Shown here: positions 26,051 through 37,200 of the stretch, piece after piece
Layout of the letters: each line of letters starts with the position of its first letter
Position numbering within the stretch: the stretch's first letter is position 1
Position numbers and translations under genes: made by a program
Notes under the pieces: model-generated
Database searches by the model: none
The model's input: only the letters and a program-made list of their open reading frames with translations
Told to the model about the DNA's origin: nothing
DNA from: Gavia stellata
Taxonomy: Eukaryota; Chordata; Aves; Gaviiformes; Gaviidae
Assembly (NCBI RefSeq): GCF_030936135.1
Contig: NC_082616.1
Span: 12,459,001 to 12,523,000, forward strand
DNA: 64,000 nt
Direction of reading: 5' to 3'

Positions 26051-28531
26051 TGTCAGTCTGCCCGCTGAAGAGAGGAATTTGCTGTGAAGCTGGATCGCAG
26101 AGAGGCAGAGCAGCACTTCGTGTCGCCCCCGCTTAAGAGACTGCTTTATTTTGGGATTTGTTTGGGGTCTTTACTCCCAGCATTTTTCTGTGATAGCGAA
26201 TGAAGTAGCTGAGGTGCGTGGGGCAGACGCTGAGTTCTCCCAGTCCTCCCGGGATTCTCCACGTGGCTGCTGGCCTCAAGGCAGGACCCCACCAAAAGGC
26301 AGAATAACACCTTGCCGTCGGCAGTCTTGCAGCCGAACTCTGCGAATGCGCCGAGAGAGGAGGGATCCCCCTTCCGTGCTGGCTCGGGGAGCCAGGCAGC
26401 AGCTGGCCCGCTGCAGGCGGCGTGTGCGGCGTGCATGCAACAAGTCCTGCGCGTCTACCGTGCATTAGGCACGTTGGAGGTCGCTCTCTCCTGGAGGACT
26501 GAGGCTGCCGACGCAGCGAGGCTGGTTTCCAGCCTGAAGCCAGGCAGAGCTGCTGCGATGAGTGGCCACAGCCCTCCGTCGCCAGTCAAAATGCCCTCTT
26601 CTTCCCTTCTCTTTTTATGGTGCAGGCGAGTCAACAAGCCATCCTCTCAACTTCGGTAGGTCTTAGTCCTTGCAGGAGGCAAGAAAAATTCTGTATTATT
26701 AGCTATAGTCCTGGGGAGGTTTCAAGGTGTGAGTTATCCACCTCCCAGCAACTTCCAGTCCTCCACCCCTCAGATCCCCTGTAAGCCCCCCCAGCCCCTG
26801 GCAGTTCCCCTTTCATGCCGTCTGTGTTCGGATCAGCCTGATTTCTCTCTGGACACAAGAAGGAAAGGCTGAGCACGGGGCAGGGGTGGCTTTCCCTTCC
26901 TCAGTTTGGATGTTCAGACCAGGTTTAAACCCTGAACACCCTGGACTTCCAACTGGAGAGAGCCATGCCCAGCTCCAAGGAATCTTCAGTAACAATAATT
27001 ATCATCATTACCATTATCAACACGGGCAAAACAATGTGTTTGTCCTTGTTTTCTCAGAACTCAGGGACCTACTGCAGCTGGAGCTCATTTTCCTTCCTCT
27101 CCACACTACGTTCTTCTCCGCTGCTAAAACGTCAGCCTTAGGAAAGTGCTTGTTGTGGCAAATTTCACCCACATAATATATCGTCCATTACATTTCCAGC
27201 TGGCAATGTCTAAATTTCTAACTGGGAGTGCCTGGTAATCGCAGTAGCACCTCTTGCTGCCGGGGCCATCGGCATTCATGTCCTGCTGCCAGCACCAGCA
27301 GCAGGACCCCTGTTTTGCTCTCGTAAATGCGTCAGTCGTTCAGAGACCTCTGCTCTGACCAAGTCCAGTTGTCACCCCTCGGCTGGGCTGGGCTCAGCTG
27401 GGTGCCACTGTTTATACAGCCGACAAGACGCAGCCTGAGCCGCAAGGCTCGCATGCCTGCGGCGGCAGCACAAGGCGGGAGCGTGGGGCTTGCTCCTGGG
27501 GGGCACAGGTACCAAGAGCATTTTCCCACCCAGCAAGGTTTCTCCTTAACCCTCCTCACAACACCCAGCTGTGCTGGCCTCGACCTGCCTCCACAGGCGA
27601 CAGTGGAGCTGCGTGGGGACAGGCCACCGGTTTCGCTTTTCAGTCGCTCCACCTGCACCACAGATGCCACCGGGCAGGGAAACGGGGGGGGGGGCAGGCT
27701 CCAGGCGAGCGGCAGCAGGGCTGTGCATGTGCACAGGCAGCTGGTCCCAAATGGAGCCCGTCCGGCAACAGGTCTGCAATAGCATCGGTCAGGATGGAAA
27801 ACTGGCCCATGGCTTCCTTGGGAAAGCTCCTCTCCTACAGCAAAGCACCCGGGGGGGAAGGAAGACAGCTACCAGCTTCAAAGACCTGAGTTAAATCCAA
27901 TAGCTGAAACAATCCCCCAAAGTTTGGGGTTTTTTTAATGAGAAAGTCCCTTCCCTAATCATAATTGTTAAAATTGCATTTCTAATAAAGGCTACCGATA
28001 ATCAAGAGAAGAACAGAAACCAGAAGCTTGACTGCACGGAAGCCACTCCGCTGTTAGCCGGCGTGCTTCGCTCTGCGCCCCACGCCTGCCTGCCTTTGCA
28101 GCACCCCACGGACTGGCACGGCACCTCTTCGTGGCACCTCAGCCCTAACCACCTGCAGAAGAGCAGGTTTCTGCGGCGGCTGGGAATTCGCTCGGCTGCT
28201 CCCGGCTGGGGAAGCGGAGGCTTCCCGGCCGCTGCAGCGGGCGGCTGCTGCGTGTTTGTGGAACAATAGGGTCTCCCTCTGGTGGCAAATCCCACCCGAG
28301 GTGTGCTGCCATCGCAGGCAGGCGATGGGGCCGCAGGACAGCAGAGCTGGCTGCCAGCCCGCTGCCCGGGCACGGCGCGGCTGCACAGCCCGCTGTCTGG
28401 CGGTGGGGATGAAGGGGCTCATGGCCCCACCGCCACTGGCCTCTGCCTGGGACGGGGGTCCCCAGGATGCCCCAGGCAGCACCGCTGGCGCAAGCTCCCT
28501 GCAGAAGCCTCTGGAGGACCAGGCACGTGAT

Positions 28532-28580
28532 GCATCCCATCACACCACGCATCCCATCACACCACGCATCCCATCATCCC
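28532..28580. repeat. 17-bp direct repeat, about three copies
   Basis: GCATCCCATCACACCAC occurs twice exactly and then as a partial third copy (GCATCCCATCATCCCAT). A short local duplication in otherwise unremarkable non-coding DNA. Confidence 0.85.
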
Positions 28581-29920
28581 ATGGACAGAGCCCAAACAGT
28601 CGCAGCCCCACTGCCGAAACCTGGCAGCCGGGTCCCCAGGCTCGGGATGCGGTGCCTTTGCCCGCGTGCAGCACTCCTGTGGCTGCCTGCGCCCAGCCAG
28701 CGCTTGCGAAGGGATGTCTTTGCTTGGGGCTGTGGCGGATGCTAAGCATCAAGTTGTTGTTTGGGGTTTTGGCAGGTTCATGACAGCCTTGGAAGGGAAT
28801 AACTCAGGCACTCACACACCATCCCAGCACTACACTAATTAAAAGGATCGGACTCTGCGCTATGTCTCCGTTCGACTCCAGCACTCGTGTCTCGCTCATC
28901 CCAGATGTCTGTCAGAGCCCTGGTCCCGTCTCCATGGGGTGCAGGAGCGCTGCCCATCCCACAGGGGATGGGGGAGATGAGGGCTCACAGCCGGGTCCCC
29001 ACACATCAGGGCCCTGCGAACCCAGCTAACAGCAAATACCACCGTGAGCATGGGGTGCTGGGAGGTGGGGGGGTTAGGGCACATCCAGCCCTGAAGCACC
29101 CCAAGGGTCCGGGATTTAGGAACCAGAAGGGGCTGCAGGGCTAGACGTGGCTGGCAGCACAAAACAGCCACCTATGAGACATGGCACAGCATTTTCAGGC
29201 TATTTCAGGCTTTTTACGACGGGCCGCCGCCGAGCTGGTGGCCATTCCCACTTACCCAGACCCGTCCACAGCGCGGGAGCTCAGTACAGGTAACCGGCTT
29301 CTCCCAGCTCCCCAGCAAAAAGTCTTTTGGCAGCCCTGTACGGAGGTTAGACTAGTTTCTTCAGGCCCGTGAGCAGTAAGGTCTCAGCGCTGGGGATGTG
29401 AAGGGCTCCTCTGACTTCCCAGACCAGCAGAGTCCGAGAGAGACAGGGCTTGGGCTGTCCCCGTGTTCCCCTCCTCGCTGGGAGGGGCTGTATTTCCCCA
29501 GCTGCTGCGGTGTCGGGGTGGACAGAAAGGCCGTCCCTGCTGTGTTCCAGCTTTAAGGGTGCTGCTGCCAGTCCCCTTTTCCAAAGCTGCTCTGCCACAT
29601 ACTCAAATGTAGCTTTAAATGGATAAACCTGGCAGGGGACTAGCCAGAGCTGTTAATCATCTGTTTCAGGTGGCTCGTCCATCCTCACATCCTCTAAATG
29701 TAGTCAGTGGCAGTTTGGCAGCAGATCATGCCCTGGGAGAGTACTCCCGCCTGCTTAAAATTCCCTCCTTTCCCTCCCGTGCTTTGTAGTCGGCTGCAAA
29801 GACCAGCTCTAGCTGGAGGCTTTGCAGCAGCAGCAGAGGCAAAACTGAACTTTTGCCACCCCGAGGTTGAAGGCAAAATAATTTCCTGGGGTGGGATGTC
29901 AAATTTGGCATCCTTCTCGC

Positions 29921-29943
29921 TCCCTCCCTCCCTCCCTCCCTCC
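29921..29943. repeat. CTCC tetranucleotide microsatellite
   Basis: About six perfect CTCC/CCCT units within a polypyrimidine patch. Short, with no other feature nearby. Confidence 0.9.
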
Positions 29944-30564
29944 CACAAAGACACACTCTCTGCAAAAAGCCAGGCGTGTATTCTCCTGCCAGGATATTTC
30001 CTCCCTGTCCCGCTGTAGGACCTTCCCCTTCTCCAGACAATGAAGGGACCGAAGCAATGGCAGCGGCTGGTGGAGCCAGGGAATGCAAAAGCCCAGTGGA
30101 GCCCGTCCTGAACGCGCCCCAGCCGGCTGGACAGGACGGGGATAAGGAACCCCGGTGTGTGGGCTGCGAGGGGCAGCCGTGCCGCCAGCCCCCCGCTCGC
30201 CCGCGGCCAGGTGAGGCGAGCAGGAGCCAGCCGGGCACTGGGGGTGGCCACCCACCTCCCCTCCTGCGCCCAGAGCCAGCCCCATAGCATCAGGAGTCAC
30301 CCAGTGGGGCCACAGCCCCCCCGATGCAGGAGAACCCCAAATCTGCACATGCAGTTAGGCATGGGGGAGCAAGGCTGCAGTGCGCTCACAGCAACACAGG
30401 GGCCCCCGGGCGGGTGGGTGCACAAATCCAGAGCCTGACAGGTCTCTGCAGCTCACAGGCAACTGGCAGATGCCAGCTGAGGCTGGGAGACACCGGAGAA
30501 GCAGCGGTGCTCAGCCGGACCCCCAGGGAAGGAGGTCGGCGACGTGTGCCCACGGTAGTCACTT

Positions 30565-30570
30565 TTTATT
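30565..30570 (-). terminator. Candidate PAX1 polyadenylation signal AATAAA
   Basis: TTTATT on the plus strand reads AATAAA on the transcript, about 610 nt after the stop codon. It is followed on the minus strand by AAGTGACTACCGTGGGCACA, a GT-containing downstream element of the expected type, and lies in an AU-rich context. No better signal was seen between the stop and this site. Confidence 0.55.
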
Positions 30571-31056
30571 AAGGTTTGTTATTATAAAAATATATCATAA
30601 AACGCTGTGGCATATTTGTCCGTTTCCACTGCGGGGCAGAGGCACTGGAAGGCTGGGATGGAGTGGGCTCCATCGCCCAGCGGCTCTGGCTGCGGCGTGG
30701 GGCAGCCAGCAACCGCTCCCTGGAGGAAACGTGCTCCCCTGGGCTGGGACAGAGCCGGGGACGCTCCGAGCAACGGCTGGGGACGGAGGCGTTCGCTGCC
30801 CTGCATCCAACGGTCTTTGGGGACATGGGAAGGAGAAAGAAAAACTGAAAGCAAGGAGAAAAACAAAAAAACAAAATAAAGAAGAAAAACTGAGTCTCTT
30901 CTGTCATCCCTTTCCGATCCGATGGAGGTAAAGCATCCTCTGGGCAGCATTGCGTGAACGTCCCGACTGCGCTTGCCTGCGCAGGGATTTGCCGTGGGAG
31001 GATATCACCTCTCACCGCCCGGCTGGCTCCTCGTCCCCGCAGGCACCTGCCAGAGG

Positions 31057-31129
31057 CGGTGGCACTTTGGGCACAGTTCGGTGGCACTTCAGGCACAGTT
31101 CGGTGGCACTTCGGGCTTGTGTTACAGTT
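31057..31129. repeat. 22-bp triplet direct repeat in PAX1 3' UTR
   Basis: Three copies of CGGTGGCACTT plus GGGCACAGTT or a variant at 31057, 31079 and 31101, the third carrying a 7-bp insertion. They lie 50-125 nt after the PAX1 stop codon on the transcript. Confidence 0.85.
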
Positions 31130-31180
31130 TGCGGGTGCTTATTCCAAGAATCACTGTCTCTTGACTGCTGCTCCGTGGCT

Positions 31181-31272
31181 CTAGGAAGAGGAGGCTGGGA
31201 TAGAGAGTCCATGGATGGCATTTAGAGGGTCTGGAGATTTCCCCACAGGGCTGGCAGGTTTTCTGTCCACGA
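31181..31272 (-). CDS. PAX1: PAX1 exon 5: C-terminus and stop
   Basis: Acceptor CCCTTCTTGCAG precedes TCGTGGAC. Joined to the G at the end of exon 4 it gives R-E-V-V-D-R-K-P, then a 30-residue tail ending in LSIPASSS and TAG at 31181-31183. This corresponds residue for residue in length to the short PAX1 isoform tail known from mammals (REVADRKP... ending in IPASTS), so the terminal exon is intact. It lies 2.4 kb from exon 4, and a run of about 15 G sits just upstream of the acceptor on the plus strand. Confidence 0.92.
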
Positions 31273-34200
31273 CTGCAAGAAGGGCCGGGGGGGGGGGGGG
31301 GGAGACAACAACAAGACAGTGGATTGATGGACTCAAAGCATGTTGCTGCAGCCAGGCATGTCCCACATCTGCGCACACACACACGGATCCTCTTCCAAAG
31401 GCTCCCCAAAAACCGCTCTGCCCCACCAGCCCCCCCCATCTGCCTGCCCCCAGGAAAGCCACCCCTTCAGGAAGGGGCTGCCAGGCTCCCTGTATCGGAC
31501 CTCTCCAGGGAAACAGAGGAAAGGGGGGATGCATCCCCCGAGCGGAGGGGACCGTGGTGATGACAGACACGCTCTGCCGCTGCCGGGGCTCCGGATCTGC
31601 CCGGGGAGGTGACCCAGAGCCATCCCAGCCACACAGGGCACACGTCCCACACCCTTCCCTAAAGCCTGTGGTTGGGGTGCCCTGGGAGGGGACCCCTGCC
31701 ACCCGAGCAGGGAAGGGGAAAGGATCCGCACACCGTGCCCGCTGTGGTTAAACTCCTGTTGAGCTTCTCCCAGCCCCAGCTCATCAACGGGGAGGCACCG
31801 CGGTGCAGGGCCCAAGGCTGGCCCGGGCCCCCTGGACCCCCCGCACCGTCCGCACACGGGGACGCGAGGTGTCCGGGGCCGCTGCGGCACTGGGATAAGC
31901 GGGGAGAATTTCTGGGGAAAATAAGGGCTGGGAAATCGGAAAAGGGCTGAACTGGAGGGGGAAACCGCCCGGCTGAGTTTGTCTTTTTTCCTCTCTCTCT
32001 CGCTCCCTCTTTCTTTCCTCCTCGCTGTCCCTTTCCCCTCCCGCGCCTCCCGCCCTCTCCCCGCGCCATGCGGGACCGGGGAGCGGCGGGACCGGGGAGC
32101 GGCGGGGCCGGGGAGCGGCGGGGCCGGGCGGCCGCCCTCGGGAGCGGTGCGGGGCCGCCCCCCCCCCCCCCCCGCCCCGGCTCCCCCCGCGCCGGGCGAC
32201 TGCCCGTCCTCCCCCATCCCCCCTGCCCGGGGCGGGGGGGGCTTCAGCCGGGGAGTCCGGTATTTGGTTTGTCCCAGGTAAGTAGCGGAACCAGAAAACC
32301 GATCCGAGTGAAATTAAAAAGAAAAAAAGCTTTTAAAGGGGGAAAAAATACAACGGAAAACCCCGCAAAAACAAAAGCCAAGGAACTGTTAAAGAAAGCC
32401 TGTGGGCCTTTCGGCAGAGACGGCTTGAAGACCGGCAAGTCGGAAACTCAGGCTCGAGTCACTTAAAATGCCTCGAAAAAATATACTAAATACGCGGAGG
32501 TCATCTTTCCTCCTTCGTTCGTTTTCTTTCCTTCTTCTTTCTCTCTTTCCTTTCCTTTCTTTCCCTTTTTCTTTTCCCTTCCTTCCTCCCCCTCGCTTTC
32601 ACGCGCTCCGTTTCTCTATTTTTTTTTCAAATAATCGGTTTACAATTATCTATTATTTTCACCCACTGACACTCGCAATAACTCATCCCCGAGGCAGCTG
32701 CCGCTACAACTCGCAGCAGGTTGCCGTGGTTAGACAGAAACGGTGAAGGCTCGCGTAAAAATAATGTGAAAAAAAAAACATTAAAACCCCCAAAAACCAA
32801 TAAAGAAATGGGCTAATACGTGGGACATTAATTGCAAGCGTGAAAAAGAATAGACAGTCTGATAGGGCGGAAAAGGAGAAAGATATCGGCGGGGATTTTA
32901 CATCCAGCACAGACGACTCGGGATTTTCAAAACGAAACAGCCGACCGAGGAAATAACGCTTCCACCAAGCACCGAAATAATTAGCCGGAGGGAAAAGAAA
33001 CGCCCCGACTAACGAAGAGCCCCCGGCATCCCCGGCCAGGCCAACCCCCGTGCCTCCCGCCCGGAGCTTATCTTTAACACCGCCGCGGCGGGGCATTTAC
33101 CACCTCAACGGCCCCGGGCCCGGGCGCCTTCCTGCGCCGGTGCGACGGGTGCCGTCGGTGCCCCTTTTCACCGCTGCTCATTGTGGGGGGACCGGGGGAA
33201 AAGCCTCCGCCGTGCGGGGAACCGCAGGTCCCGCCCGGCCCCGCCGCGGCTCCGGCCGGGGGGGGAAGAGCGGAGGACGCGCGCTGCCTCTTCCCGCATC
33301 CCTGCCCACTGCCAGCGCGGGCGAGGGAAAGTGATTCCCAGCCCGTAACCCCCATGTGCCGGCTGAGGCCGGCCGCGAAGGCGCTGGACCCGCACCCGTC
33401 GAATACCGCGGCGGGGGGCCCCGGGGGGGCTCGCAGGGCACGGGGAGGACCGGCTCTGCCCGAGGTGCGGGCAGCGGCAAGGCAGCCCCCGCGGACCGCA
33501 GCCGCCGGCCCCCGCGGGGGGGGGAACACGGCTATCCGAAACGTCCGGCGCGGCAGCCTCCGCCTGAAGGCGGGGGGGCCCGCACCCGTCCCTTGCCCCC
33601 CGCTCCTCTCCCGCCGAGGCCCCGGAGGGCTCCGCGGCCGCCCCCCGCCGCGCCGCTCCGGGGGTGCCCCCGCCGTCCCCCGTGCCCCCCCCCCCCCCGG
33701 CTCACCTTCCCTCCCGGGCTGCTTGAAGGCCATCGCCGTGGCCAGGTCGCCGCCGTGCACCGCCACGCCGGGCCCGTGGTGGGCCAAGGGGCTGCCCTGC
33801 GGCTGCCAGGGGGGGCCCGGGGGGATGTAGCCGCCGGCCGGCCGCCGTAGACGCCGTGCTGGTTGGAGGGGGGGTAGGCGCAGGCCGGGAGGAAGCTGCC
33901 CACCGAGGAGAGCCCCGGGGCGGGCTGGGGACAGCACAAAGAGGCATGGAGGGGACGCGGGGACGCGTCGCTGCGCGGGGCGGGGGCAGCGCCGAACCAC
34001 GGCGGGGGCTCAGAACGACCCCCCCGGCTCTGGGTGTCGGGGCTGCCCCCCGGGGAGGCGGGGGGGGGCGGCTGGCCGCGGCCGTGCGGAGCCCGGGCGG
34101 GGGGGGGGGGGCAGCAACGGGAAAGCGACCCCCCCGCCTTGTCGCCTCCTGCCCCCCTCCCTTGTCGCCTCCTGCCCCTCTCCCTTGTCGCCTCCTGCCC

Positions 34201-37200
34201 CTCTCCCTTGTCGCCTCCTGCCCCTCTCTCTTTTCCCCTCCTGCCCCCCTCCCTTGTCGCCCCTCCTGCCCCTCTCCCTTGTCGCCTCCTGCCCCCCTCC
34301 CTTGCCGCCTCCTGCCCCTCTCCCTTGTCCCCTCCTGCACCCCTCCCTTGTCCCCTCCTGCCCCTCTCCCTTGTCCCCTCCTGCACCCCTCCCTTGTCCC
34401 CTCCTGCCCCTCTCCCTTGTCCCCTACTGCCCCCCTCCCTTGTCCCCTCCTGCCCCTCTCCCTTGTCCCCTCCTGTCCCCCCCGTCCCCTCCTGCCCCCC
34501 CCGTCCCCTCCTGCCCCCAGAGCAGTTACCTGCGGGTATTTGATATCTCCTTCCATGGCAGCCTTGTCGATGCCGTTGACTGCGTGGGCCGGGGGGAGGC
34601 CGTCCTGTTCACGCTGGCCAGTCTTCCATTTTGGGGGGGTAGGCAGAGCCCTCCGTGCCAGCCAGAGCCCCTGGGAGGAGACGCGGCGGCTCCGTTAGCG
34701 TTAGCCCGCGCCCCCCCGGACCCGGCCCAGGTTTCGTTCCCCGGAGCAGGGATCGGGTGGACCGGGGGGAAAGCCCGGGTTTGCAAGTGCCTCTTCGCAT
34801 AAACCCGAGGGGGGGGGGGCACAGATCCGCCTCGCCTCCCACCCTCCGCCAGCAGCCCGGGGACACAGCCCGCTGCCCCGACACCGGGAAAGGCTCGGTC
34901 CTGACGGGCGAGAGGAGGTGTGCCCTGGTTTGATACCCCACCGGGGGAGAGGCTGCCGTCCCCCCAAACCCCGTCCCTCTGCCGCTCCCCGCGCCCCCCC
35001 GCCTCTGCCACGCTCCCGCTAATTTCGGAGGCCCGATTTCTCTTCTGACGAAGGAGATTTAAAAAGTGACATCGGAATTTTAAAGATAAATGATTGCACG
35101 GAGGGAAACGCATGCGGTTGATTTACCCGGGCTCCTGGAAGGATAAAAGGACCCGCACCCCCCTCGCCGTGTCCCCCCCGGGAGCCGGCGGGGCCGGGCG
35201 CTGCCGGCGCTCCCCGCGCCTCCCGGGGCTGCCCGCCGGCCCGAGCCGCGGCCGCAGCGCTGCTCCGTTCCCCCTCCTCGGCTGGCTTTGTAAGAAAAGC
35301 AGGGCGAGTTCTCGGGGGGGCCCCGCGCAGCGCCGTGCCCGTCTTCCGACGTGGCGTGCCTGCCTCCCTCTCTCCCCCTCGCCCCCGGCCTGTTTGCTCC
35401 CCCTTTTGCCCCTTCCGTTACTTTTTTTTTTCCCCCTCACAAAGGGAAATTCAGGGCTCCGAATCCGCGGTCGGCAATCTATCATCCCCGCGAAAATATT
35501 TTCCACATTTTCATAAAAAGTTCAAGATGTCTGAGCCTCGCCGCGTCTGGCCCCGTCCCGCCGGAGCGGGGGTGCGGCGATCAAAACCCCCCCAACGGCG
35601 GCGGGGGGGGGGCGGCGAGGGGGGAAGGGGCGATCCCGGCCCGCACCCCCGGCCGGGGCCGGCGGCGGGCGGGGGCCCGGGGCGGCGGGCGGGGGCCCGG
35701 GGCCGCGGCGCGGTACCCACCGTCTGCTCCACGAAGGTGCGGATGCCCAGGATGTTGGTGACGGAGTGCGCCGAGGGCCAGGAGCGGGGCAGGCTGACGT
35801 GGGCGGCCGCCACGGGCGCGCCGGGGTGTCCCCCCATCTTGGCGGCCGGCGAGGCCATGGGGCCGGGGTAGGGGTACTGGTAGATGTGGTTGTAGGGCAG
35901 GGCGGGCTGGGGCGGCGGCTGCTTGCCGCCCTCGAAGGGGCCGGGCTGCGAGAGGCTGCCGATCTTGTTGCGCAGGATGCGGCTGATGGAGCTGACCGAG
36001 GGCACGTTGTACTTGTCGCAGACGCCGTCGGCCAGCAGCCGGTCGCGGATCTCCCAGGCGAAGATGCCGGGGTCGCCCTGCTTGTAGTCTCGGATGTGCT
36101 TGACCACGTTGGGCGTGGTGACCCGCGGCTTGCTGCCGCCGATGGCCCCGGGCAGGATGGAGCCGGTCTCGTTGTACCGGGCCAGGATCTTGCTGACGCA
36201 GCCGTGCGAGACGCGGAGCTGGCGGCTGATGTCGCAGGGCCGGATGCCGAGCTGCGCCAGCTCCACGATCCGCAGCCGGATGGCGTTGGGCAGCGGCCGC
36301 CCGTTGACGAAGACGCCGCCCAGCTGGTTCACCTCCCCGTACGTGTGCTCTGCAGCGGGCCGGCCGCGCCGGCGGAGCGCGTTACGGCGGGCAGCCCGCG
36401 GCGGCGGAGGCGGGAGCGGGCGGGGGAGCGGGGCAGGGAGCGGGGCAGGGAGCGAGGGATGGGGACGCGCCGCCGCGCAAAGTCGTGGCCCCCCGCGGGC
36501 AGCCCGGCCGGCGCAGGGCTAGCCGGCGAGCGGGGCTGCGGGGGGGAAGGAAAAGGCGGGGAAAGGGAAAAATGGGGGGGGGGGGGGGAAATGGGGAAGG
36601 GAAAAAAAAAGAAAGGAAAAAAAAGGAAAAAAAAAGAAAGGGGAAAAAAAAAAGAAAGGGGGAAAAAAAAAGAAAGGGGAAAAAAAAAGAAAGGGGAAAA
36701 AAAAAAGAAAGGGGAAAAAAAAAGAAAGGGGGGGAAAAGAAAGGGGGGGAAAAGAAAGGGGGGGAAAAGAAAGGGGGGAAAAGAAAGGGGGGAAAAGAAA
36801 GGGGGGGAAAAGAAAGGGGGGGAAAAGAAAGGGGGGGAAAAGAAAGGGGGGGAAGAAAGGGGAAAAAAAAAAGAAAGCGGGAAAAAAAAGAAAGAAAAAA
36901 AAAAGAAAGGGGGGGAAAGAAAGGGGGGGGAAGAAAAAAAGAAAGGGGGGAAGAAAAAAAGAAAGGGGGGAAGAAAAAAAGAAAGGGGGGAAGAAAAAAG
37001 AAAGGGGGGAAGAAAGGGGGGAAAGGAAAGGAAAGGAAAGGAAAGGAAAGGAAAGGAAAGGAAAGGAAAGGAAAGGAAAGGAAAGGAAAGGAAAGGAAAG
37101 GAAAGGAAAGGAAAGGAAAGGAAAGGAAAGGAAAGGAAAAGGAAAGGAAAGGAAAGGAAAGGAAAGGACAAACGAGAGAGAAAAGGAGAGAGAAAGAAAA

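Larger units (their letters stand above)
25171..30544. other. Intergenic between the tandem array and the PAX1 3' end
   Basis: Moderately GC-rich unique sequence. Frames up to about 198 codons (around 29700-30290) look random and lack domains. It contains two short tandem repeats and one degenerate dispersed repeat, listed separately. Confidence 0.55.
30545..31180 (-). other. PAX1: PAX1 3' untranslated region (inferred)
   Basis: About 635 nt from the PAX1 stop to just past the first good minus-strand AATAAA. It contains a 22-bp direct repeat soon after the stop (31057-31129), a U-rich stretch from 30900 down to 30840 on the transcript, and an AU-rich end with ATATATTTTTATAAT. The end is inferred, and longer transcripts are possible. 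Confidence 0.55.

Noticed and set aside
29694..30290. A 198-codon minus-strand frame just beyond the PAX1 polyadenylation signal
   Set aside because: Composition is random-like, there are competing frames on the other strand over the same bases, and no domain or splice context was found.
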